This document shows positions 17,241-26,241 of a DNA stretch of 42,976 nt, piece after piece. This stretch comes from Opitutia bacterium Tous-C1TDCM (lineage in GTDB: Bacteria > Verrucomicrobiota > Verrucomicrobiia > Opitutales > Opitutaceae). The notes beneath the pieces were generated by a model. The model saw only the letters and a list, made by a program, of their open reading frames with translations. It had not been told where the DNA came from and searched no databases. Numbering within the stretch: the stretch's first letter is position 1; each line of letters starts with the position of its first letter. The position numbers and the translations under genes were made by a program. The stretch is from NCBI GenBank assembly GCA_002288455.1, contig NEUS01000019.1:1-42976 (forward strand), given 5' to 3'.

Positions 17241-17324
17241 TCCGCCTTGGTCCGGCGGCGACCGCGGCTCCGGCCGCGGTCGCCCCGGATCCGGTTTCCG
17301 CCCTTTCCCAACTCCGAAACGAAC

Positions 17325-17954
17325 ATGTCCGCTCCCGCCAAACCCGATGCTGCCGCCAAGCCTGCCGGAAAACCGGAAGGCGACGCCGCCCCGGCCGCTG
17401 CCGCACCCGCCCCGGCGGGCGGCGGTGGCGCCAAGGCCTGGATCCCCGCGATCGCCGCGCTCCTGCTGGCGCCGGTGGCGACCTGGGGCGTGGTCGAATT
17501 CGTGCTCGTGCCCCGGCTGCAAAAGAAGCTCGCGGCCCCGGCCGCCGAGGGCGACGCCCATGCCGAAGCCGCGCCGGCTCCGGCTGCCGCCCACGGCAGC
17601 AGTGGCGGCGGTGGGCACGGCGGCGGCAAGGGCGAGAAGGGCAAGGAATCCGGCGGCGCGGGCTACGAATTCCAGAATGTCGTCGTCAACCTCGCCGGCA
17701 CCATGGGCACGCGCTACCTCAAGACCAGCTTCCTGGTCACGGGCACCGACGCCAACATCAAGGGCGTCTTCGAGGGCTCGAAACCGAAGCTGACCGATGT
17801 CACGCTCAACGTGCTTTCGTCGCTCACGCTCGCCGATCTCGAGGAACCGGGCGCGAAGAACGTGCTCCGCGAGAAACTCGTCACCGCCTACAATCAGGCC
17901 CTCGGGCGCAAGGTCGCCGAGCAGGTCTATTTCTCGGATTTCGTCATCCAATAA
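17325..17954 (+). CDS. fliL: Flagellar basal body-associated protein FliL
   Basis: A 209 aa single-pass inner-membrane protein that supports stator function around the motor. It has a cytoplasmic Ala/Pro-rich N-terminus, a membrane helix (~38-60), a Gly/His/Lys-rich periplasmic linker (SSGGGGHGGGKGEKGKESGG) and a FliL domain (YEFQNVVVNLAGTMGTRYLK, ending VYFSDFVIQ). The ATG at 17325 gives a normal N-terminal tail; upstream sequence in the same frame is Arg-rich and lies in the 84-base gap after flgE. Confidence 0.93.
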   Translation: MSAPAKPDAAAKPAGKPEGDAAPAAAAPAPAGGGGAKAWIPAIAALLLAPVATWGVVEFVLVPRLQKKLAAPAAEGDAHAEAAPAPAAAHGSSGGGGHGGGKGEKGKESGGAGYEFQNVVVNLAGTMGTRYLKTSFLVTGTDANIKGVFEGSKPKLTDVTLNVLSSLTLADLEEPGAKNVLREKLVTAYNQALGRKVAEQVYFSDFVIQ

Positions 17955-17990
17955 GTCCGAGGAAGCCGCGGCTCCCGCCGCCCCGCCACG

Positions 17991-19043
17991 ATGGCAGACG
18001 ATCCCAACAAGCCCGCGACCGACTTTCTCGACCAATCCGAGATCGACAAGATTCTCGCGCAGACCGCCGAGGCCCAGGTCAAAAAGGGCGGCGGCGTCCT
18101 CGGCGCCAGTTCCGCCTCGGCCGCCGCGCTCAAGATCGAGCCGTACGATTTCCGCAACCCGGCCTTCCTGTCCGAGGCGGAACTGCGGCGCCTGCGCCTG
18201 ATCCACGAGGATTTCATCCGCTACCTCAGCGCGCGCCTCTCGCTCTACCTGCGCATGGAGTTCGGCCTCAAGATGGCCAAGCTCACCACCGTCACGTATT
18301 CGAAATTCACGGACTCGCTGCCGAGTCCCACCCACATCAGTCTCTTCAAGGTCGAGCCGCTCGTCGGCGTCGGCATCCTCGATATCAACCCGCGGCTCGC
18401 GCTCACCATCGCCGACCGCCTGCTCGGCGGCCGCGGCCACTCGGTCAAGGCCGAGCGTTACCTGACCGAAATCGAAATCGCGCTCATCGAGGACGTCATC
18501 GTCATTCTCCTCGAGGAGTGGGCCGCCCAGTGGAAGGGCGAGCAGGACCTCCGCCCCGGCATCATCGGCCACGAGAACAACGGCCGCTTCCTCCAGACTT
18601 CGCCGCGCGACGCCATCATGCTCGCGATGTCGCTCGAGTGCAATTTCGGCGACTGCTCCGAGCAGATCCAGATCGGCGTGCCGTACTACACGATCGAGCC
18701 GGTCGTGAAACGCATGCAGGCCCGGCGCCAGAAGGACACCGCCGTCACCCAGACGGTGAAGCGCGCCGAGTGGCAGCCGTCCTACGACGGCATCAAAATC
18801 CCGGTGCGCGCCGAGTGGGACGCCTTCCAGCTGACCGTGCGCGAGATCGCCAGCCTCCGGGTCGGCGACGTCATCGAGATGCCCGCCGCCATCTGTTCCG
18901 AAACCCGCGTGCTGCTCAACGGCAGCGCCAAATTCGCCGGCACGGTCGGTCTCGATACCGACCGCGTCGCCATCCAAATCACCCGCAAACTTCCCAGCGA
19001 AGACCATTTCCATGCCAAATCCGACGGACGAAAAGGCGCTTGA
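17991..19043 (+). CDS. fliM: Flagellar motor switch protein FliM
   Basis: A 350 aa C-ring protein that binds CheY-P. The N-terminal CheY-binding peptide is recognisable as FLDQSEIDKILA (12-23). The middle CheC-like domain starts RLRLIHEDFIRYLSARLS and includes the AIMLAMSLECNFGDCSE stretch. The C-terminal SpoA domain contains LRVGDVIEMP. It overlaps fliN by 32 bases in another frame, so the two switch subunits are probably translated in a coupled way. Confidence 0.97.
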   Translation: MADDPNKPATDFLDQSEIDKILAQTAEAQVKKGGGVLGASSASAAALKIEPYDFRNPAFLSEAELRRLRLIHEDFIRYLSARLSLYLRMEFGLKMAKLTTVTYSKFTDSLPSPTHISLFKVEPLVGVGILDINPRLALTIADRLLGGRGHSVKAERYLTEIEIALIEDVIVILLEEWAAQWKGEQDLRPGIIGHENNGRFLQTSPRDAIMLAMSLECNFGDCSEQIQIGVPYYTIEPVVKRMQARRQKDTAVTQTVKRAEWQPSYDGIKIPVRAEWDAFQLTVREIASLRVGDVIEMPAAICSETRVLLNGSAKFAGTVGLDTDRVAIQITRKLPSEDHFHAKSDGRKGA

Positions 19044-19275
19044 TATCGTGCTCGACGTAAAGGTTAAGGTGACCGTGCAGCTCGGCTCGGTCATGCTGCC
19101 CATGCGCGAAGTCATCGAACTGGCCCAGGGCTCGATCGTGCAGCTCACGCAACACGCCAGCGATCCCGTGGGCCTGTTCGTGAACGACAAACTTGTCGCC
19201 TACGGCGAAGTCGTGGTCGTCGAAGACAACTTCGGCATCAAGATCACGGAACTCGTCGGCAGCGCCCGACTATGA
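19012..19275 (+). CDS. fliN: Flagellar motor switch protein FliN
   Basis: An 87 aa protein consisting almost only of the SpoA/CheC-type domain: DVKVKVTVQLGSVMLPMREV with LAQGSIVQLTQHASDPVGLF and ends VVVEDNFGIKITEL. FliN forms the bottom of the C-ring and a docking site for FliH. The N-terminal extension of the E. coli protein (137 aa) is absent. It starts inside fliM and ends with an ATGA overlap into fliO. Confidence 0.96.
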   Translation: MPNPTDEKALDIVLDVKVKVTVQLGSVMLPMREVIELAQGSIVQLTQHASDPVGLFVNDKLVAYGEVVVVEDNFGIKITELVGSARL

Positions 19276-19670
19276 AACGGCTCCGGCTCATCGGCTGCGT
19301 GATCCTCTGCGGCCTCGCCGCCGGGCTGCACGCGGCGGACGACAACCAGGTCATTTTCCCGGGCAAGGGCGCCGCCGCCGCCGCACCCGGCGCCCCCGCC
19401 GGCGACGGGATGGGCTCGATGTCGCTCTACCTCGGGCTCGCGCTCGCCGCCGTCGGCGGCTGGCTCGTCTGGCGCAACCGGCAGGGCACGCCCGCCGGGC
19501 GCGACCTCCGCGCGTTGGCGATCGACGAAACCCGCCCGCTCGGCAACCGGCAATTCCTCGTCGTCGCCTCTTACCAGAACCGCAAGTTTCTCCTCGGGGT
19601 TTGCCCCGGCCGGATCGAAATGCTGGCTCCGCTCGACGGCTCGGCCGCGCCGGAGAAATCCCGCGAATGA
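19272..19670 (+). CDS. fliO: Flagellar export assembly protein FliO
   Basis: A 132 aa protein with a cleavable-looking signal sequence (MKRLRLIGCVILCGLAAGLHA), a Gly/Ala linker, a membrane helix (~50-66) and a cytoplasmic FliO domain (IDETRPLGNRQFLVVASYQN). FliO helps assemble the FliP pore and is not part of the final gate. Position between fliN and fliP supports the call. ATGA overlaps at both ends. Confidence 0.9.
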   Translation: MKRLRLIGCVILCGLAAGLHAADDNQVIFPGKGAAAAAPGAPAGDGMGSMSLYLGLALAAVGGWLVWRNRQGTPAGRDLRALAIDETRPLGNRQFLVVASYQNRKFLLGVCPGRIEMLAPLDGSAAPEKSRE

Positions 19671-20515
19671 AACCGTTTCGCCCGTTCCTGATCCGCCTGC
19701 TCCTGGCGTGGACCTTCGCCGTTGCCACGGTCCCGCTCTCCGCGCAGGCCCCGGCGCCCGCCCCGGCCAACGTCACCGAGGCCGGATCGCCCGCGCTCCC
19801 TCCGCCCGCGAACGCCGCCCCCGCGGGAGCCGCCGCCGGCACGCCCTTCAAGCTGAACATCGGCCTCGAGGGCACCGGCCAGAAAGGCGAAGTCGGCATC
19901 GCGCTGCAGATCGTGATGATCATGACGCTGCTCTCGGTGGCGCCGTCGATCGTCCTCCTGATGACGAGCTTCACCCGCATCGTGATCGTCCTCGGCTTCG
20001 TGCGCACCGCGCTCGGCACCCCGAGCGCACCGTCCAACCAGATCGTCGTCGGCCTTTCGCTGTTTCTCACGTTTTTCCTCATGGGCCCGATCTTCGACCG
20101 CGTGAATGCGGAGGCCGTGCGGCCGTACCTCGAAGGCCAGATCACTTCCCTCGAAGCCATCGACCGCGGTGTCGTGCCGCTGAAGCAATTCATGCTGAAG
20201 CAGACGCGGACGCGCGACATCGAGTACTTCCTGCAACTCGGCGGTTTCGGTCCGACCGCCGTCAAGGACCTGCCCATGCGCGTGGTAATCCCGGCGTTCG
20301 TGATCAGCGAACTGCAGACCGCTTTCCAAATGGGTTTTCTGCTGTTTCTGCCGTTCCTCGTCATCGATTTCCTCGTCGCCTCGGTGCTGATGGCGCTCGG
20401 CATGATGATGATGCCGCCCGTCACCGTCGCGTTGCCGCTCAAGCTGCTCCTCTTCGTCCTCGTCGACGGCTGGCACCTCGTGGTGCGGTCGCTCGTGCAG
20501 AGTTTCGGCGCCTGA
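19667..20515 (+). CDS. fliP: Flagellar export gate protein FliP
   Basis: A 282 aa core subunit of the export gate. A signal sequence (LLLAWTFAVATVPLSA, ~10-25) precedes a Pro/Ala linker. The hydrophobic segments carry the FliP signatures TLLSVAPSIVLLMTSFTRI, VVGLSLFLTFFLMGP, PAFVISELQTAFQMGFLLF and LPLKLLLFVLVDGWHLV. The ATG at 19667 overlaps the fliO stop. FliP5Q4R1 forms the export pore inside the MS ring. Confidence 0.97.
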   Translation: MKPFRPFLIRLLLAWTFAVATVPLSAQAPAPAPANVTEAGSPALPPPANAAPAGAAAGTPFKLNIGLEGTGQKGEVGIALQIVMIMTLLSVAPSIVLLMTSFTRIVIVLGFVRTALGTPSAPSNQIVVGLSLFLTFFLMGPIFDRVNAEAVRPYLEGQITSLEAIDRGVVPLKQFMLKQTRTRDIEYFLQLGGFGPTAVKDLPMRVVIPAFVISELQTAFQMGFLLFLPFLVIDFLVASVLMALGMMMMPPVTVALPLKLLLFVLVDGWHLVVRSLVQSFGA

Positions 20516-20535
20516 ACCTCCGACCTTCGCGTATC

Positions 20536-20805
20536 ATGAATCCGGATCTCGCCATCGACCTTTTCAAAACGACCGTCGTCTTCGCCCTCTACGTCGTGGC
20601 GCCGTTCCTCATCGCGATGCTGGTCGTGGGCCTGCTGACCAGCCTGCTGCAATCCGTCACCAGCATGCAGGAACAGACGCTCACGTTCATCCCCAAGCTC
20701 CTGACGATGGCGGGACTGCTCCTGCTCCTGACGCCGTGGCTTCTGCGTTCGCTGTCCGAGTTCACGATCACCGTCATCACCCGCATGGGTGCGCTCGGGA
20801 TCTGA
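20536..20805 (+). CDS. fliQ: Flagellar export gate protein FliQ
   Basis: An 89 aa protein with two membrane helices (~13-38 and ~50-75). Family features are AIDLFKTTVVFALYVVAPFL and LTSLLQSVTSMQEQTLTFIP. It is the usual length and lies 20 bases after fliP, with no Shine-Dalgarno before the ATG. Confidence 0.96.
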   Translation: MNPDLAIDLFKTTVVFALYVVAPFLIAMLVVGLLTSLLQSVTSMQEQTLTFIPKLLTMAGLLLLLTPWLLRSLSEFTITVITRMGALGI

Positions 20806-20836
20806 GCACCGGCCCGGCGTCCGTCCGCCCGCGCGC

Positions 20837-21589
20837 ATGACGCTCGATTACATATTCGCCTGGATGATGGTCTTCATGCGGGCCATCGGCATCGTCGTGC
20901 AATGGCCGCTGATGGCCGGGCGGCCGTTTCCGGTGACGGTCCGGCTCGCGCTCTGCGCGTGCCTCGCGACGTTGCTGGCCGGCATCGTGCCGGTGGCGCC
21001 GGTGCCGGGCGTGCTTTGGGCGTTTGTGTCCGCCACCGTGATGGAGCTGATGCTCGGGCTGGCCCTCGGCTTCGTCGTCCGCGCCGCGTTTGCCGGGATC
21101 GAAATGGCCGGCCGCCTGATGGCCACGGAGATCGGTCTTTCCGCCACCCCGGGCATGGGCGCACCGGAACCGTCCAGCGAACCGATCGCGACCCTGCTGA
21201 TGAGTTTCGCCGTCGTGCTGTTCTTCCTGTTCGGCGCGCACCAGTCGGTCCTGACGGCCTTTGCCCGCAGCTTCATGTTCGCCAGCGCCGGCGGCGCAGC
21301 CTTCGAAGCCGGCGCGGCGAATTCGCTGATCCTGGCCACGGCCCACTTGCTCGAACTCGGCCTGCGGATCGCCGCGCCGTTCATCGCGATGAACTTCCTG
21401 ATTTCCCTGGCCTTCTCGGCCCTCGGCCGCGCGGTGCCGAAGATGAATGTGTTCATCGTGAGCTTTTCCGCCCGCGTGCTCGTCGGCTTCGCGCTGCTCA
21501 GCGGCGCCGGAGCACTGATCGCCCGGTACTTCTTCGTGGAGATGGGCGAATTGCCGCTCCGCCTGCTCGAACTGTTGCCGCCGCGCTGA
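20837..21589 (+). CDS. fliR: Flagellar export gate protein FliR
   Basis: A 250 aa multi-pass membrane protein, single-copy component of the FliPQR gate. The family stretches ELMLGLALGFVVRAAFAGIE and AAPFIAMNFLISLAFSALGR, then PKMNVFIVSFSARVLVG, are clear. ATG 20837 was chosen over an upstream in-frame ATG (20789) that lies inside fliQ. Last gene of the flgB block; a 240-base regulatory gap and flhB follow. Confidence 0.95.
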   Translation: MTLDYIFAWMMVFMRAIGIVVQWPLMAGRPFPVTVRLALCACLATLLAGIVPVAPVPGVLWAFVSATVMELMLGLALGFVVRAAFAGIEMAGRLMATEIGLSATPGMGAPEPSSEPIATLLMSFAVVLFFLFGAHQSVLTAFARSFMFASAGGAAFEAGAANSLILATAHLLELGLRIAAPFIAMNFLISLAFSALGRAVPKMNVFIVSFSARVLVGFALLSGAGALIARYFFVEMGELPLRLLELLPPR

Positions 21590-21731
21590 AGTTTGCGCGG
21601 CCGGTGCCGATGAACGGGGCGAAACGCGAGCGCCGGCCCGCGCGCGATGACGCCGCCCCCCTCCGGCAAAAGGCTTAGGCAGAATTTGCCGCTCCTTTTA
21701 CGATCCCCGGCCGCGGGGACTCAGGGAAGGA

Positions 21732-21750
21732 ATTTCCAAAGCTTGGAAAT
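21732..21750. promoter_or_regulatory. Palindrome upstream of the flhB sigma-54 promoter
   Basis: A perfect inverted repeat, ATTTCCAA and TTGGAAAT around AGC, is centred about 57 bases upstream of the -24 element at 21798. A G+C-rich stem without a T-run (21704-21719) lies just before it. The palindrome could be an activator (enhancer-binding protein) site for the flhB promoter; the protein is not identified in the window. Confidence 0.4.
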
Positions 21751-21796
21751 GTTTAATCGCTTGCTGGTCATGGCTTAAAGTGGACCGCAAACCGCT

Positions 21797-21812
21797 TGGC
21801 ACCGCCGTTGCT
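21797..21812 (+). promoter_or_regulatory. Sigma-54 promoter of the flhB operon
   Basis: TGGCACC-GCCG-TTGCT has ideal -24/-12 spacing. Transcription is predicted near 21823, 7 bases before the flhB ATG at 21830. The core and flanks (21793-21816) are identical to the promoter-like sequence inside fliK. Confidence 0.85.
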
Positions 21813-21829
21813 ATTCCGGATGTCCACCC

Positions 21830-22933
21830 ATGGCGGATACCGACCAAGACCAAAAGACAGAGGAAGCGACCGAGAAGAAGCGGTCCGATGCCATGGATCG
21901 CGGCCAGTTCGCGAAGTCGCAGGAGATGACAGTGCTGTTTCCGCTCGCGGCCGTGCTCGGGGTGTTGGCGTTGACGCTCCAGGCGGCCACCCGCGATGTC
22001 GCGGAGTACGCGGTGTCGATGTTCAGCCGCTTCCCGCTGACGACGCTCGAGGCGAATGCCGTCACGCTGCAGTTCACCGAATTTCTGCTCCTCGTCGGCC
22101 GCGTCCTCGGGCCCTTTCTCGTCGCGGTGGTGGTCGCGGTGCTGCTCGCGAACGGCGTGCAGAGCGGCTTCCGGCTTTCGCCCAAGGCCGTCGCCTTCAA
22201 GCCCGAGTCCCTGGATCCCGTCGCCGGTTTCGGCCGCCTCTTCTCCAAAGCGGTGCTCGTCCGCTCCGGCATCGATCTGCTGAAGCTCCTCGCGATCGGC
22301 GGCACCCTCTGGCTCGGCGCCCGCAGCCTGATGTACGACCCGCTGTTCTCGGCGCCGGTCGAAGCCGCGTACCTCGGCCAATTTCTCAACACGGCCACGA
22401 TGCTGTTTCTGACCCGCCTCCTGCTCGCCCTCGCGATCGTCGCGGCGATCAGCCTGAGCTACGAAAAATTCAAACTCTCCCGCGATCTCATGATGACGCG
22501 CGCGGAAGTGAAAGAGGAGTCGAAGCAGGCGCAGGGCGACATGCAGACCAAGGCCGCGATGCGCCGCATGGCCCGCCGCCTGATGCAGAAACAGATGCTC
22601 ACCGCCGTGCCGACCGCGGACGTCGTCGTCACCAATCCGACCCACTTCGCCGTCGCCCTGAAGTACGAACGCGGCAAGGACAAGGCCCCCGTCGTGCTCG
22701 CCAAGGGCGAAAACCGTTTCGCGCTCCGCATCAAGGAACTCGCCAAAGAACACGGCGTCCCGACGGTCGAGAACCGCCCGGTCGCGCGCCTGCTCTTCGC
22801 CCTCGGCAAGGTCGGCGAGACCATCCCGGCCGAACTCTACCAGGCCGTCGCCGAAATCCTCGCGGTCGTCTACCGCACCCATCGCTACTATTTCCACCGG
22901 CTCAAGACGCGGCGGATGGAAGGAGCGGTCTAA
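21830..22933 (+). CDS. flhB: Flagellar export switch protein FlhB
   Basis: A 367 aa export gate protein that sets substrate specificity. The N-terminal signature (DQKTEEATEKKRSDAMDRGQ) is followed by four membrane segments, a cytoplasmic linker and the self-cleaving motif NPTH at residues 269-272 (VVVTNPTHFAVAL). The C-terminal domain keeps VPTVENRPVARLL. Cleavage between Asn and Pro permits the switch to filament export, in concert with FliK. flhA starts 3 bases after the stop. Confidence 0.97.
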   Translation: MADTDQDQKTEEATEKKRSDAMDRGQFAKSQEMTVLFPLAAVLGVLALTLQAATRDVAEYAVSMFSRFPLTTLEANAVTLQFTEFLLLVGRVLGPFLVAVVVAVLLANGVQSGFRLSPKAVAFKPESLDPVAGFGRLFSKAVLVRSGIDLLKLLAIGGTLWLGARSLMYDPLFSAPVEAAYLGQFLNTATMLFLTRLLLALAIVAAISLSYEKFKLSRDLMMTRAEVKEESKQAQGDMQTKAAMRRMARRLMQKQMLTAVPTADVVVTNPTHFAVALKYERGKDKAPVVLAKGENRFALRIKELAKEHGVPTVENRPVARLLFALGKVGETIPAELYQAVAEILAVVYRTHRYYFHRLKTRRMEGAV

Positions 22934-22936
22934 GCC

Positions 22937-25141
22937 ATGGCCGCCCCCGACACTTCCGCCGCCTCCGCGCCGCTCGCGCAGGTCCTCAAGCGCGCCGATC
23001 TCATCTTCACCGGCGGACTGTTCCTGACCGTCCTCCTGCTGATTTTGCCGATCCCGTCGGTGCTGCTGGATACGTTCCTCGCGCTGAACATCGGCCTCTC
23101 GCTGCTCGTCCTCCTCGCCATCATCTACGTCAAGGACCCGCCGGAGTTCTCGAGCTTCCCGACGCTCCTGCTCGCCCTCACGCTCTTCCGCCTCGCCCTC
23201 AATATCAGCACCACGCGCCAGGTGCTCGTGCACGGCTACGGCGGCGAGGTCATCGAGGCCTTCGGCCACTTCGTCATCCAGGGCAACTACATCGTCGGCG
23301 CGGTGGTCTTCCTGATCCTCGTTGTCATCAACTTCGTCGTCATCACCAAGGGTGCCGGCCGTATCGCCGAAGTCAGCGCCCGCTTCACCCTCGACGCGCT
23401 CCCCGGCAAACAGATGGCCATCGATGCCGAACTGAACGCCGGCATCATCGACGAAGTCACCGCCACCGCCCGCCGCCTCAAGGTCCAGAAAGAAGCCGAC
23501 TTCTACGGCGCGATGGACGGCGCCTCCAAATTCGTGCGCGGCGACGCCATCGCCGGCATCATCATCACGCTCGTCAACGTCGTCGGCGGTTTCGCCATCG
23601 GCGTCCTCCAGATGGGCATGTCCCTCGGCGAGTCGCTCCAGAAGTTCACGCTCCTCTCGATCGGTGACGGCCTCGTTTCCCAGATCCCCGCCCTCATTCT
23701 CTCCGTCGGCGCCGGTCTCCTCGTCACCCGCGCTTCCGAAAACTCCAACCTCGGCACGCAACTCGCCGGCCAGCTCCTCCGCTATCCGCAGGCCATGCGG
23801 ATCACCGCCGGCATGATGGTCGCGTTCGGGCTGATGCCCGGCATGCCGATGCTCCCGTTCTTCACCCTGGCCGGCATCGCGGGCTTCCTCGGCAAACTCC
23901 TGCTCGAGCAGGAAGCCAAGACCGGCCATCCGCTCGGCGCCGAGGCCGCGACCGCCGCCCGCACCGGCGCGTCCAATCTCACTTCGAAGTCCGCCCGCGC
24001 CGGCGAAGCCGCCGCCGCCTCCGCCTCGTCGCCCGCGCCCGTCGCCTCCGGCGCCCCCGAGGATGTCCGCAAACTCATCGACATCGATGTCTTCGCGATC
24101 GAGATCGGCTACGGCCTCCTCGGTCTCGCGGATTCGAAACACGGCGGCGAACTGCTCGCCCGCGTCACCGGCGTGCGCAAATCCCTCGCCCGCGAAAAGG
24201 GCATCGTCGTCCCGCCCGTTTCCGTCCGCGACAACCTCGAGCTCGAGCCCAACGACTACCGCTTCCTCCTCCGCGGCAAGGCCGTCGCCCGCGGCCAACT
24301 CATGCCCGGCCGCTGGCTCGCCATGAACGTCTCCGGCAGCAAGGTCCGCCTCAAGGGCGTGCCGACCCGCGAGCCCGTCTTCAATCTCGACGCCACCTGG
24401 ATCGACGAGACCGAGAAGAAGACCGCCGAACTCAACGGCTTCACCGTCGTCGATCCGGCCTCCGTCCTCATCACGCATCTTTCCGAGACCCTCAAGGGCA
24501 GCGCCCACCACCTGCTCGGCCGCCAGGAGGTCCAGTCCCTCGTCGACCATCTCAAGCAGAGCCAGCCCGCGCTCATCTCCGAACTGCTGCCCGACCTCGT
24601 CACGATCGGCATCATCCAGCGCGTCCTCCAGAATCTCCTGCGCGAGAACGTCGCGATCCTCAACCAGCCGCTCATCCTCGAGGGCATCGCCGACTTCGCC
24701 TCGCTGTCCAAGAACCCGGACGATCTCAGCGAGCTGGTCCGCCGCCGCCTCGGTTTGTACTTTGTTCCCGAATACGAGTGCCGCCCCGGCGTCGTCCGCG
24801 CCGTCACCCTCGATCCGCGCCTCGAGCAATGGCTTTCCGCCAAGGTCCACCGCTCGCCGACCGAGGTCGGCCTCGCCCTGGATCCCGCCACCGGCCGCCA
24901 CCTGATCGAGCAGATCACGAAGCACACCACCGAACTCATCCAGCAGGGCCAGCCCGCCGTCATCGTCGTCTCCGCCGAGATCCGCCTCCCGCTCAAGCGC
25001 TTCTTCGAGTCCTCGTTCCCGCGCGTCGCCGTCCTCGCGTACCAGGAATTGCCCCCGGCCACCGAAATCGAAAACGCCGGCATCATCACCGCCCCCGTGC
25101 ACGTCGCCCGCGCCGAGGTGCCGCTCAAGGCCGCCGCCTGA
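22937..25141 (+). CDS. flhA: Flagellar export gate protein FlhA
   Basis: A 734 aa protein: about eight membrane helices in the first ~340 residues, with conserved FHIPEP-family stretches (LLALTLFRLALNISTTRQVL, LDALPGKQMAIDAELNAG, EADFYGAMDGASKFVRGDA), an Ala/Ser-rich linker (~340-375) and a large cytoplasmic domain that receives chaperone-substrate complexes. It is one of the few genes here with a purine-rich GGAAGGAG upstream, about 9-16 bases before the ATG. It is slightly longer than the ~690 aa E. coli protein because of the linker. Confidence 0.97.
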   Translation: MAAPDTSAASAPLAQVLKRADLIFTGGLFLTVLLLILPIPSVLLDTFLALNIGLSLLVLLAIIYVKDPPEFSSFPTLLLALTLFRLALNISTTRQVLVHGYGGEVIEAFGHFVIQGNYIVGAVVFLILVVINFVVITKGAGRIAEVSARFTLDALPGKQMAIDAELNAGIIDEVTATARRLKVQKEADFYGAMDGASKFVRGDAIAGIIITLVNVVGGFAIGVLQMGMSLGESLQKFTLLSIGDGLVSQIPALILSVGAGLLVTRASENSNLGTQLAGQLLRYPQAMRITAGMMVAFGLMPGMPMLPFFTLAGIAGFLGKLLLEQEAKTGHPLGAEAATAARTGASNLTSKSARAGEAAAASASSPAPVASGAPEDVRKLIDIDVFAIEIGYGLLGLADSKHGGELLARVTGVRKSLAREKGIVVPPVSVRDNLELEPNDYRFLLRGKAVARGQLMPGRWLAMNVSGSKVRLKGVPTREPVFNLDATWIDETEKKTAELNGFTVVDPASVLITHLSETLKGSAHHLLGRQEVQSLVDHLKQSQPALISELLPDLVTIGIIQRVLQNLLRENVAILNQPLILEGIADFASLSKNPDDLSELVRRRLGLYFVPEYECRPGVVRAVTLDPRLEQWLSAKVHRSPTEVGLALDPATGRHLIEQITKHTTELIQQGQPAVIVVSAEIRLPLKRFFESSFPRVAVLAYQELPPATEIENAGIITAPVHVARAEVPLKAAA

Positions 25142-25149
25142 TTCCGCCG

Positions 25150-26235
25150 ATGTCCTCCTCCGGTCCCTACGCCGCCCCCGGCACCTACCGCTTCACGGTG
25201 AAAAACACCGAACAGGCCGTCGCGCTCATCCGCGAGAAACTCGGCCCCACCGCCCGCGTCATTTCGGTCCGCGCCCTCGAGCCCACCGGCCTGACGAAGA
25301 TGTTCCGCGCGCCGCAGCTCGAGGTCGTCGCCCAGGTCGACCCCGCGCCTGCCGCCGGGGCCGCGCCCGCCGAACCCGCTTTCGTTTCCCGTTCTTCCGA
25401 ACCGGCCTTGCCGGACACCGAAACGCCGGCGCGGTCCTCCGCCCCGGCCGACGCCGTCCGCCAAGCCCGCGGTCAATCCGATGCCTTGCTCAAGCACGGG
25501 CTCACCGGCCTGCTGCGCCGCTCCGGCATCACCGAGACCGCGCTCAACCGGCTCCAGGCGGGACCGAACTGGCAGGAACTCAACGCCCTCCCGCTGCATC
25601 GCGCGCTGGCGGAGACTTCCCGCCTGCTTCGGTCCCAGGCCGAGGCCCGGCCCAGCCGTCCGCCGCTCTCCCGCGCCGCTTTCCTCGGCGGCCCGGGCGT
25701 CGGCCGCACCACCGCGCTCTGCAAATGGCTCGCGCAGGAAGTCTTCCGCCGCGCCCGGCTCGGCCACGTCGTCAGCGTCGAGTTCGACCGCCCGAATCCG
25801 CTCGGCCCGCTGCCTGTCTTCAGCGAGGCGCTGGGCGTGCCGCTCGCGCACTTCCCCTGCGAAACGCGTCCGGCCGTCGCCGGCGGCTTCGTCTATCTCG
25901 ATCTCCCGGGCATGTCCGCCCGCCGGCCTTCCGACAACGCCCCGCTCGCCGCGTTTCTCGACCGCGAACAGATCGCCGAACGCGTGCTCGTTCTCAATGC
26001 CGCCTACGACCGCGCCTCGCTCCGCGAAGCCTACGCCGCCGGCCGCGATCTCGGCGCCACGCACCTGGTTTTCACGCACCTCGATGAAGTGCCCCAGTGG
26101 GGCAAACTCTGGGACTATCTCTTCGACGAAGCCCTCGAGCCGCTCTTCCTCGCCACCGGTCCCTCGCTGACCGGCGACTGCGAGGAGGACGTCCCCGGCG
26201 CCATCGTCCGCCGCACGCTGCCCGACGAAACCTGA
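25150..26235 (+). CDS. flhF: FlhF-like SRP-type protein with degenerate GTPase motifs
   Basis: A 361 aa protein directly after flhA. The N-terminus (YRFTVKNTEQAVALIREKLG) is FlhF-like, the middle is a Pro/Ala linker and helical N-domain, and the C-terminal part follows the SRP-GTPase layout. The nucleotide motifs are altered: Walker A is GGPGVGRTT (Arg186 in place of Lys), the DTAGR motif is DLPGM (251-255), and TKLD is THLD (309-312). FlhF normally recruits FliF to the cell pole as a GTP-dependent dimer. This copy may bind GTP poorly or not at all. No flhG (MinD-like partner) is encoded next to it. Confidence 0.85.
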   Translation: MSSSGPYAAPGTYRFTVKNTEQAVALIREKLGPTARVISVRALEPTGLTKMFRAPQLEVVAQVDPAPAAGAAPAEPAFVSRSSEPALPDTETPARSSAPADAVRQARGQSDALLKHGLTGLLRRSGITETALNRLQAGPNWQELNALPLHRALAETSRLLRSQAEARPSRPPLSRAAFLGGPGVGRTTALCKWLAQEVFRRARLGHVVSVEFDRPNPLGPLPVFSEALGVPLAHFPCETRPAVAGGFVYLDLPGMSARRPSDNAPLAAFLDREQIAERVLVLNAAYDRASLREAYAAGRDLGATHLVFTHLDEVPQWGKLWDYLFDEALEPLFLATGPSLTGDCEEDVPGAIVRRTLPDET

Positions 26236-26241
26236 CGTGCC

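Noticed and set aside
16368..19190. Leftward open frame of 940 codons antisense to flgE-fliM
   Set aside because: The plus strand holds unmistakable flgE, fliL and fliM; the antisense product is Gly/Asp/Val-rich shadow sequence with no motif.
20471..20487. TGGCACCTCGTGGTGC in fliP as a sigma-54 promoter
   Set aside because: The base pair at the -12 position is TG, not GC, and no gene start follows at a suitable distance.
21704..21719. G+C-rich stem after fliR as a terminator
   Set aside because: Only a 6-bp stem with no T-run after it; not enough to call a terminator.
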